From Arcobacteraceae bacterium (GTDB lineage Bacteria > Campylobacterota > Campylobacteria > Campylobacterales > Arcobacteraceae): a DNA stretch of 53,408 bases. The position numbers were made by a program, and so were the translations under genes. The stretch's first letter is position 1, and each line of letters begins with the position of its first letter. Under the pieces are notes generated by a model that saw only the letters and a program-made list of their open reading frames with translations, did no database searches and was not told where the DNA came from. Below are positions 46,510 to 53,408 of the stretch, one piece after another. The stretch is taken from positions 1 to 53,408 of the forward strand of contig JAQUAG010000014.1 in NCBI GenBank assembly GCA_028687375.1. The letters are read 5' to 3'.

Positions 46510-47557
46510 TGTTCTCTAAATCCTTTTTAATTTTAAGATGTTCATTGTGGTCTTTCATACATCTGTAAGTAATTTGCTCAACTGAATCGTGCTTATAAAA
46601 AAATGACATTCCAGCTGTAAATTGAAGTTGCATCCCATCAAGCAATGCTTTTGATTTTGAAAGATTTTCACTTAATAGTGTTACATTGAGGTTTGGAGTA
46701 TTTATCACAATAATATAAAACATCCCGTCATTGACATATTGTATCACATCAAAATTTCTAAGCATCGTTTTTAAATACCTAGTTGTTGCAGTTATAATTG
46801 TATCCATTTTACTTTTATGTTCAAAAGTATTAAGTAACTCTACAAAATTATCAATAGTCACAAGAATCAGTGAAAATCTCTCCCCTGTCATCTTTGCCTT
46901 ATTGATTTGAAGTTCTAATAAATCTTTAAATGAGAAAGCATCTTTTTGAACTTTTACTATCTCAGCTCTTAGCTCTTCATTCATCTTGTCAAGTTTAATA
47001 ACTTTCGTTTTAAGATTGAAAATAATCTTTTCAAAATCTTTATTTTGTTTTGCATAATGTTCCAAATCCAAAGAATATTTATGCAACTCTTCATTTTGTT
47101 TTGCTTTGAGATCATTTGTATCTTGAGCATTTTTAGAGACTTTTGTTATGATGTGATTTTTAAGATTTTTGAGTTGTTCTTTTGTATTAGCTAATAGCTT
47201 CTCTTCTGTCTCTTTTAAACTTGTCACATCTAAAATTGTTGATATTCTATATGCTTCCTCTCCAATTACAATATTTCTTCCACTTACGATTGCAGTGAAA
47301 GTTTCACCATTTTTTCGTCTTAGAACAATTTCATAATATTCACTATCAGCTCTTTCTCTTGCATTTTCTAGCTTCCAAAGCTCTGTTTTTGGGATGAAAT
47401 CCAAAATATTACTTTGGTTTTCATCACTTTTATCAAGTTTTAGTTTTTCAATCGTTGCTTTATTTATAAGAACCATCTTCCCCATAATATCAGAAACAAC
47501 AACTGCTTCACTTATACAATCTAAAGCTTCTTTTAAATCTTCAAGTTTTAATGCCAT
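46502..47557 (-). CDS. PAS / coiled-coil / degenerate GGDEF protein
   Basis: A 351-residue cytoplasmic protein. A PAS domain (about residues 5-115; VVVSDIMGKMVLINKATIEK) leads to a long coiled coil (115-210, rich in Lys/Glu/Gln), then a GGDEF-like domain. In it the signature is NDGMF in place of GGDEF and the RxxD pattern is not evident, so it should not make c-di-GMP. It may still bind nucleotide or act as a scaffold. It is the first gene of the PAS-exonuclease-Kef run. Confidence 0.8.
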   Translation of the reverse strand: MALKLEDLKEALDCISEAVVVSDIMGKMVLINKATIEKLKLDKSDENQSNILDFIPKTELWKLENARERADSEYYEIVLRRKNGETFTAIVSGRNIVIGEEAYRISTILDVTSLKETEEKLLANTKEQLKNLKNHIITKVSKNAQDTNDLKAKQNEELHKYSLDLEHYAKQNKDFEKIIFNLKTKVIKLDKMNEELRAEIVKVQKDAFSFKDLLELQINKAKMTGERFSLILVTIDNFVELLNTFEHKSKMDTIITATTRYLKTMLRNFDVIQYVNDGMFYIIVINTPNLNVTLLSENLSKSKALLDGMQLQFTAGMSFFYKHDSVEQITYRCMKDHNEHLKIKKDLENNG

Positions 47558-47629
47558 TTTTAGCCTTTATATCTTTAATATAAATATTGTGCCATTTTTC
47601 TACTTATGAAGTTGGCATTAAAGCCATTA

Positions 47630-48949
47630 TTATTCTTCAAACTCCATAAGTTCAAATAACATCCCAGCATTCAGCCTTGAAATCAATTCAAAAGCTTCTA
47701 AATCTTCAAAAGGAGATTGGTCAACCAAATAAGCTTTCTCTTGCCCTTCTCCAGATGCTATCACTTCACCTACTTTTTCCCTTAGATAAACTAAATAATC
47801 TTTTGTATGTTTTCTTACATGATTCATATCAGTTACATCTCCATGACCTGGGATGACTATTTTTGCTTCCATTTTTTCCATCTCTTCCCAAATTTTAAGC
47901 CAATTTTTCGTGTAAGTTATTTTAAAAATAGGAAGCATTCTTTGATAAAATGCTAAATCACCAGCAAACATTATCTTCTCTTTTGGCAACCAAATCATAA
48001 TATCATCTAACTCATGAGCATATCCAAAATATTTTGCTTCCACTACTCTATTTCCTAAATTCATAGAGTAATTATCTTTAAATACAATATCAGGCATCAC
48101 CACTTTTGTCCCTAAATATTTATCTTTGAGTCTTCTTTTCGCATCATCTTCTATTGAAGCACCTAGTTCAATAAGTTCTTTTTTTGTAATCTCTTGTGCA
48201 ACTATCAAAGCACCTTGCTCTTTCCAATAACTAGCACCTAATGAACCATGACCTTGTGAGTTTTCTAAAACTACATATTTTACGGGTTTTGAAGTGATTT
48301 TTTTAATCTCTTCGTGTAAAGCTTTTGCTAAAAGATAACTTCCCCCACCATTCCACACAAGGACACTCTCATCCCCTATCACAAACCCTAGATTATTGTT
48401 ATGCCCACTATTTTCATAAGTTCCAGGGCCAAGTTCTCCAATAGAAGTATAAACTCCATCCGCTACTTTTTCCACTGGTCTATAAAGCATAGAATCTGGA
48501 AAATCATCAGGTGACCTAGTAGCAAGTCCTGCTTCTTTCCACCCTTTAAAACTATCTTTGTACCAAAGCACATTTTTATATCCCATCGCTTGAAGTTGTT
48601 TTACCGCCAAAAGTGAGATATTTCCAGTGTAACAATGCACCACAAAAGTTTCTTCAGGATTTACTTTTTCAGCTATCGTAAATTCTAATTTATCTCGTGA
48701 AATATTTATAAATTTATTTGCTTGAATTCTTCCACCTTGAGCGATAATATCTCCTCTTGGACGAACATCTACTATTTTCATATTTGGATTAACTTTTAGA
48801 AGATTTTGCAACTCTTTTGTGTCTATTGATTTCACCTCTTTTTGTGCAACTGCCATAAGTGCATCACTACTAAGAACTTTTGTTTGTACTTCTCCAGCTT
48901 GAAGTAAAGAGCCACAAAGTGCCATTGAAAGAACTATTTTTTTAACCAT
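47630..48949 (-). CDS. Secreted rhodanese plus metallo-beta-lactamase-fold protein
   Basis: A 439-residue periplasmic protein (signal MVKKIVLSMALCGSLLQAGE). The rhodanese domain (about residues 40-145) has Cys106 in VVHCYTGNIS, a normal sulfur-carrying site. The MBL-fold domain (about 160-400) keeps later ligands (His312 in AHELDD, Asp331 in FAGDLAF, His369 in IPGHGD). The main metal motif HxHxDH is instead QGHGSL (Gln232, His234, Ser236, Leu237). I confirmed this at codon level. The enzyme would thus lose at least one full metal site. It is probably linked to sulfur chemistry in the envelope. Confidence 0.88.
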   Translation of the reverse strand: MVKKIVLSMALCGSLLQAGEVQTKVLSSDALMAVAQKEVKSIDTKELQNLLKVNPNMKIVDVRPRGDIIAQGGRIQANKFINISRDKLEFTIAEKVNPEETFVVHCYTGNISLLAVKQLQAMGYKNVLWYKDSFKGWKEAGLATRSPDDFPDSMLYRPVEKVADGVYTSIGELGPGTYENSGHNNNLGFVIGDESVLVWNGGGSYLLAKALHEEIKKITSKPVKYVVLENSQGHGSLGASYWKEQGALIVAQEITKKELIELGASIEDDAKRRLKDKYLGTKVVMPDIVFKDNYSMNLGNRVVEAKYFGYAHELDDIMIWLPKEKIMFAGDLAFYQRMLPIFKITYTKNWLKIWEEMEKMEAKIVIPGHGDVTDMNHVRKHTKDYLVYLREKVGEVIASGEGQEKAYLVDQSPFEDLEAFELISRLNAGMLFELMEFEE

Positions 48950-48994
48950 TTTGATTTCCTTGAAATAAGATTTTGTAATTCTATAGAAAAAGGT

Positions 48995-49330
48995 TTATGT
49001 GAATATAAATTGGAAATGGTAGTTTCCTTTCAAAGTATTATTTTTTTGAAATTTTTTTATTGGTTTCCAAATACCTTCAGTATTTGCACAGTTCATTTTT
49101 TGGATTCCACCTGTAGTTTTAATACCAAGGGGGGTGACAATTTGTCCCCACCCTTTTGATAGTTCTACATCTCTTTTTTTCATTTTTTTTATGTAATCGA
49201 TTGGATTAACTGTATCAGTCAATATTTCCACAACATCTACGACACTAAACCACCATTCATCATTGTGCAATGTTTTTCTTATCTCTTTCCCTTTAAAGAT
49301 AGAGAGTTTTTGCTCACTATTTTGCAACAT
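48995..49330 (-). pseudogene. Truncated BRO-N / antirepressor-like gene
   Basis: A 111-residue frame. Residues 8-85 are a BRO-N type domain (EWWFSVVDVVEILTDTVNPI, TTGGIQKMNCANTEGI), as in phage antirepressors and DinD-like proteins. Right after EGI the usual continuation (F-R-I-I-Q-S-like) is replaced by WKPIKKFQKNNTLKGNYHFQ, and the frame ends. The C-terminal half of the family is missing, which suggests a deletion. It sits next to dinD and McrBC, and is probably a remnant of a mobile region. Confidence 0.7.
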
Positions 49331-49364
49331 AATCCACTCCTACTATTTTATTTTAAGTATCTTA

Positions 49365-50231
49365 TCATCTTTTAGAAATCTTCTTCTTTTTAGGTAAAGC
49401 ACTTTGTTTTATCATCTTTTTTTCATCTGATTTTACTTTTCTCTCCAACTTTTTCAAATCCTCTGCTGGTGGCAATTCTTCTGGTTTGATACCTCGTTCA
49501 GTTAAAAGTCCCCTTACGCTTTCATTATTTTGGATGTGTTCATTTGTTATATTGTTTTCACCGTAAAGATTTTTTTGTTTTACATTGTGGTTTGTAATTT
49601 CTGTTGCTAGATTTTTGGCAGTAATTGTAATAGTTGGCAAAAAATCAGCCAATGGACGGCTAATTGGTACACCTAATTTATCTTTCATATTTTGTGTAGT
49701 ATTTCCACCAAAAAGTGCTGTGTCTCCTTTTGACCTTATTCGACCAAATCCACTATCATCTATTCCTCTTTCATAGATATTTTTTGAAAGTTCTGTTTCT
49801 GATTCTCTTAGTTTTGCCCTTGCTTGAAGCCTATCCTCTAGCTCCAATCTTTGCTCAATTAATTCTTGTTTTCGTGTTTGTATTGCAAAATAGGTTTGAG
49901 CAAAAGCAATTTGCTCTTTTTTACTATCACCATTTTGAGCGATAAGATAACAAGCATATCTTGTAAGTATAATATCTTCTATTTCTCGCATAGCTTCAGA
50001 GCCTATTTGTACCATTTTTCCCACTTGGCGAAAATGGTCGCTTACTTCTACACCACTGTTTTCGCAAGCTATTTTTGCTTTTGTGATAACATTTTGAAAT
50101 TTATCCCAACTGTTATAACCCAATACTTTTTGCAAATCTCTAGCATACCAGTATTCTATCAAGCTATCTTCAAGTGTGTTGGATAGTTGATTGAACTCAT
50201 TTTGAAGTGTTGTTATCGATTCTTTGTCCAT
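49365..50231 (-). CDS. dinD: DNA-damage-inducible protein D
   Basis: A 288-residue DinD homologue. The N-terminus (LIEYWYARDLQKVLGYNSWD) matches the BRO-N-like domain of DinD, and the centre (RYACYLIAQNGDSKKEQIAF, FAQTYFAIQTRKQELIE) is the conserved DinD helix region. E. coli DinD (SOS-induced) is reported to inhibit RecA activity. A second ATG at 50246 adds five residues, but GGAG lies 9 nt before 50231, so that start is preferred. The last 40 residues are Lys-rich. No LexA box was evident. It neighbours McrBC. Confidence 0.9.
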   Translation of the reverse strand: MDKESITTLQNEFNQLSNTLEDSLIEYWYARDLQKVLGYNSWDKFQNVITKAKIACENSGVEVSDHFRQVGKMVQIGSEAMREIEDIILTRYACYLIAQNGDSKKEQIAFAQTYFAIQTRKQELIEQRLELEDRLQARAKLRESETELSKNIYERGIDDSGFGRIRSKGDTALFGGNTTQNMKDKLGVPISRPLADFLPTITITAKNLATEITNHNVKQKNLYGENNITNEHIQNNESVRGLLTERGIKPEELPPAEDLKKLERKVKSDEKKMIKQSALPKKKKISKR

Positions 50232-50311
50232 TTTGTATCGCTCCATTTTTTCATTTTTGTTATCCTATCATCTTTTGGAAATTTTCTTTAAAAATATTAC
50301 AATTTGACAGA

Positions 50312-51559
50312 TTATATTGTTTTATTTAAAAAATTATCATCCTGAAATTTTGAATTTAAAATATCAAAAAATTGTACTTCTAGCTGTAAATCTTTTTTTA
50401 TGTTAGTACTCGTATCGTCCTTAAAATAGTTATATATACTAGTAGTCATCATCCTATCATATGGGTACACTAAATACATTTTTTTGCATTTTCCATATTT
50501 TGTACCATAGGCATAAAGTTGATACATATCACTTTGCGAAATCCCTTGATTACTTTTATCTACACTTAAAATCTTCCATTTAGTATCTATTATAATTTCT
50601 CCACCATCTATCACAATATCAGGTTTGAGGGAAAACTTTCCACTTCCATTTTCATAGGCTAAATGGTGTTTTTTATCTTGATTTTTAATACTCGTAAAAT
50701 CTCCATTTTTTCTTAGATAGTCATATACATAGCTTTCAAAAAGTAAATTCATATCAAATAAAAGTGCAAAGGCAATCGTATCTCCTTTATAAGGTGAAAA
50801 AGAGTTTTCAAGCAAAAATGTTTTGCACCATAAAAGGACTTGTTCATAATCTCTCATTTGGCGGTTAAGGCTCACTTTTTCAAAATCGCTTTTAATAGTG
50901 TGTGAAACTTCTATCTCATCAAAAACAAACAAAAATTCTCTTATTCGTTGTTGGTTTTTATTTGATTTGGATTTTTTGTAAAGATATTGCAAAGTAATTT
51001 TAATAAGCCTATTTTCTATCCTATCGCTACTAAATTCTTGGAACTGCACAAAAAATCGCTCTTTATGGATACTGTTTTGTTTGATTTGCTCTGAGATTTT
51101 GAGTTTGCCTTTTAGGAATTTTAGATTTTCTTCTTTTGAAATATAATCACTTTTTATCCCTTTTTGGATGAGTTTTGATAGCTCTTCTAAAAACATAGAG
51201 ATAAAAATCTCCAAAAGTGGCAATTTTGAAGCTTTCAAATTAGCAGTATTAAAATGCTTAAATGGAGAATTTTTAAGAGTTTTTAACATCTTGATTAAAA
51301 TCTCTTTTGATTTTTCTTCATCTACATTTTGGATTTTTGGCAAAATTTCAATAGTTGTTCCATCTTTTGTTTGGATAACTCCTACATAGTTTTGAGCTTG
51401 CAGTACTTTGCCAAATCCTTTTTTTGTAGTGATTTTGAGATATTGCATCGTTTCATTTTCAAGTATAAATTTCTCTAAAGTTTCAAAAGTATCTGGTTTA
51501 ATATAGTTTTTATCCTCTTCAATTTTACATTGAAGAAACTCAAACTCTTTTAAAATCAT
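50312..51559 (-). CDS. mcrC: McrC-family restriction endonuclease subunit
   Basis: A 415-residue nuclease subunit of the modification-dependent McrBC system. The PD-(D/E)xK core is visible: KPDIVIDGGEIIIDTKWKIL, with Asp314, Asp325 and Lys327. The N-terminal region (about residues 1-170) is the McrB-contact part. Its ATG overlaps the last base of mcrB, so the two are made together. The complex cuts DNA that carries modified bases; which modification is read depends on McrB's N-terminal domain. Confidence 0.92.
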   Translation of the reverse strand: MILKEFEFLQCKIEEDKNYIKPDTFETLEKFILENETMQYLKITTKKGFGKVLQAQNYVGVIQTKDGTTIEILPKIQNVDEEKSKEILIKMLKTLKNSPFKHFNTANLKASKLPLLEIFISMFLEELSKLIQKGIKSDYISKEENLKFLKGKLKISEQIKQNSIHKERFFVQFQEFSSDRIENRLIKITLQYLYKKSKSNKNQQRIREFLFVFDEIEVSHTIKSDFEKVSLNRQMRDYEQVLLWCKTFLLENSFSPYKGDTIAFALLFDMNLLFESYVYDYLRKNGDFTSIKNQDKKHHLAYENGSGKFSLKPDIVIDGGEIIIDTKWKILSVDKSNQGISQSDMYQLYAYGTKYGKCKKMYLVYPYDRMMTTSIYNYFKDDTSTNIKKDLQLEVQFFDILNSKFQDDNFLNKTI

Positions 51560-53274
51560 TATCTAAAACTACTAAAATCAAATTTGTTTTTTATTGTGTA
51601 AATAGATTTTTCCTCTTCTAAATAATCATCCACTTGATATTCAAAAATATCATCTTGGATAATCTCTTTTTGGATAAATCCATCTCCTATAACCATCAAA
51701 ATCTTTTCCCAATCATCGTAAAAATATTCAGATAAGAGTGGGATAATTTTGTTTTTAAAGATATTTTCTAGTTCATCTAAAGTTGGATTATCTTTCAAGC
51801 TCATAAAATAAGCATGACCAATAGTATGGTCTCTATCATAGAGATACTCTACTCTTTTGTTTATCTTTTCAAGCATAAGTTTAATATTTATATTTTCAAC
51901 TTCAAAATCAAGAAGCTCTGGCTTTGGCAACATCTCTACAAACTCAAATCTTCTACGAAGTGCTGTATCCATCAATGCGATACTTCTATCAGCTGTATTC
52001 ATAGTGCCTATAATGTAAAGGTTTTGTGGCACTCCAAAATCATCATTTGAATATGGCAACTTCACTTTTATCTCTTCATCAGCCCCTATCCTTTTTGATG
52101 GCTCAATAAGTGTGATAAGCTCTCCAAAGATTTTTGAGATATTTCCTCTGTTAATTTCATCAATAATTAGAATATAGTTTTGAGATGGTTTTTCATCATT
52201 AGTAGTAAATAAATTATTTTCATCAATTACTTCTTTCCAATCAATTAAACCATTGGACATTCTACCAAGTATCACAGATGATGCAGCACTTAAACTTTGA
52301 AAAGTAAAATCGTCTTCTAAAATATAAAATTCACTTTCTTCTTTTAGTTTTGCTTCACTTAAAACAGTTTTTTTTAAATCACTATAATTATAATTTTTAA
52401 ATGACTCGGCTTCACCTTTTCGTATTTTTGAACCTTTCAAAACTTTATATGTATTTTCATCTTCTTGTATAAGTTCAGCTTGAATATTTAAAGATTTTGC
52501 ATTTAAAACGAATCTTTTTTTGTAATTAATTGTTTTTTTCACTTTTGTAATAAAGTTCTTAAATGCATTATCTGATATTTTTTTAAATAAACCATCAACA
52601 ACATCATAAATCATTTCAGTCCCATTTTCATTGCCATCTTTACCAGCTGGAATTGCTTTTATCCCCTCAACAAATTCTTCATATCCATAACTTTGATGAA
52701 ATGTTACAAACTCAATTTGCCCAGCTTTTTTGTACTCTTCAAATTTTGCTTTGAGTTCTTCTCTGTTTTCATCATCCAAAACTTTTCTATTTTCTATAAT
52801 CTCAATAGCTTTATTGATAGTATTGTAAGTTTTCCCAGTCCCTGGAGGTCCATATAGAATTTGGTTGAGTGATTGGTTCAGATTATTATTTTTGGGCATA
52901 CTTTCCTCTTTTAAAACTGATAATATATATTCATAAAGTTCTACATTATTGTTAAGTATATAATTAACTGTCGCAGGTTTTAATCCATGTTTTAATAAAT
53001 TATCATAACTTAAAAGTTTGGCTATATTTTCATCAAACTTTTCTATAAGTTCTAAATCAATGGTATTTTCATTTATTTTAACTACCCTCATCAAATATTC
53101 AATTCTAAAGACAGTTTTTGATATATATATTAAAACAAATTGCCCTATTTCAACATTTATACTTTTATTCCACTTTTTATAACCTTTTTCCAGTTCAATA
53201 ATCGGTCGAACATCACCCCAATCTCCCTTAGGGTTATGAGTTAAAACAACAATTTTCTCATTTAATAAATTCAT
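51559..53274 (-). CDS. mcrB: McrB-family AAA+ subunit with EVE-like N-terminus and DUF4357-like insert
   Basis: A 571-residue NTP-driven motor of a type IV restriction system. Residues 1-115 look like an EVE/PUA-type domain (IELEKGYKKWNKSINVEIGQ, FVLIYISKTVFRIEYLMRVV) instead of the DUF3578 domain of E. coli McrB. Walker A is GPPGTGKT (142-149) and Walker B is LIIDEINRG (Asp372-Glu373); the McrB signature MNTADRSIALMD follows. About 230 residues separate Walker A and B, far more than usual. The extra part (about 250-348; KVLKGSKIRKGEAESFKNYN, SAASSVILGRMSNGLIDW) matches DUF4357. GAGGAAA precedes the ATG. The 134 nt upstream to the window end show no other gene. Confidence 0.88.
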   Translation of the reverse strand: MNLLNEKIVVLTHNPKGDWGDVRPIIELEKGYKKWNKSINVEIGQFVLIYISKTVFRIEYLMRVVKINENTIDLELIEKFDENIAKLLSYDNLLKHGLKPATVNYILNNNVELYEYILSVLKEESMPKNNNLNQSLNQILYGPPGTGKTYNTINKAIEIIENRKVLDDENREELKAKFEEYKKAGQIEFVTFHQSYGYEEFVEGIKAIPAGKDGNENGTEMIYDVVDGLFKKISDNAFKNFITKVKKTINYKKRFVLNAKSLNIQAELIQEDENTYKVLKGSKIRKGEAESFKNYNYSDLKKTVLSEAKLKEESEFYILEDDFTFQSLSAASSVILGRMSNGLIDWKEVIDENNLFTTNDEKPSQNYILIIDEINRGNISKIFGELITLIEPSKRIGADEEIKVKLPYSNDDFGVPQNLYIIGTMNTADRSIALMDTALRRRFEFVEMLPKPELLDFEVENINIKLMLEKINKRVEYLYDRDHTIGHAYFMSLKDNPTLDELENIFKNKIIPLLSEYFYDDWEKILMVIGDGFIQKEIIQDDIFEYQVDDYLEEEKSIYTIKNKFDFSSFR

Positions 53275-53408
53275 ATAAATTTCCTCATATAATACATTAC
53301 ACCAAATTTTTACACTACAAAATAGGTAAAAATTAAATTTAGTAGTAAACTAAAGTGTTATTACTAGGTTATCGGCATTACAGTCTAATCAAATGAAATG
53401 ACTAACAA

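Noticed and set aside
53275-53408. tRNA or att site at the right window edge
   Set aside because: No cloverleaf or direct repeat could be found in the 134 nt; only a ribosome site and AT-rich promoter-like DNA.

Overview
The window looks like chromosomal DNA of a Campylobacterota (epsilonproteobacterial) species, most likely from the Arcobacter group. The base composition is very AT-rich, and intergenic DNA is compact and T/A-rich. The gene types fit too: a short BioB behind topA, an eno - FtsB-like - AMIN operon, a 447-residue ThiC, many two-component and c-di-GMP proteins, and MCPs with a CheR-docking tail. The genus is an inference; no rRNA or tRNA gene is present to settle it.

Layout. 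Positions 1-3017 hold the end of one chemoreceptor, an unrecognised gene and a complete chemoreceptor with a c-type heme motif in its sensor region. Positions 3145-5939 encode a secreted subtilisin-type prodomain as its own gene, a subtilisin-family lipoprotein, and a periplasmic two-repeat protein. Positions 5992-11355 are a TetR-controlled RND efflux operon (fusion protein, unknown membrane protein, pump) with a palindromic operator, then a DUF2798 protein behind a structured leader. Positions 11367-17943 are a signalling cluster: a double-solute-binding-domain histidine kinase, a REC-PAS-EAL protein, an OmpR-type regulator, an EAL protein, and a DUF1566 gene broken by an in-frame stop.

Positions 18042-24691 (minus strand) read thiC - YeeE/YedE transporter - TAXI solute-binding protein - mrp/apbC, then yifB/comM. 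This order suggests sulfur import and Fe-S supply linked to thiamine synthesis. Positions 24844-29518 hold mreD-like, mrdA (PBP2) and a large lipoprotein. Positions 29596-35274 hold pyrC, tkt, a double-REC hybrid kinase and a RodZ-like membrane protein. A 112-bp palindromic element with 10-bp terminal inverted repeats lies between pyrC and tkt.

Positions 35433-39216 read topA - YfcE-like phosphoesterase - bioB. Positions 39272-41564 hold a paralogue of the two-repeat periplasmic protein behind a CsgG-like lipoprotein fused to a carbohydrate-binding-like domain. Positions 41656-47557 hold eno/FtsB-like/AMIN, a Kef-type antiporter, a DnaQ-type exonuclease and a PAS/degenerate-GGDEF protein. Positions 47630-48949 encode a rhodanese plus metallo-beta-lactamase-fold protein whose metal motif is broken. 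Positions 48995-53274 look accessory: a truncated BRO-N gene, dinD, and an McrBC restriction system. Its McrB has an EVE-like N-terminus and a DUF4357-like insertion inside the AAA+ domain.

The strongest leads are this McrB architecture, the split prodomain/protease pair, the two-repeat periplasmic family present twice, the thiC-sulfur-mrp operon, and the palindromic element. No CRISPR array, IS element, tRNA or rRNA was seen.
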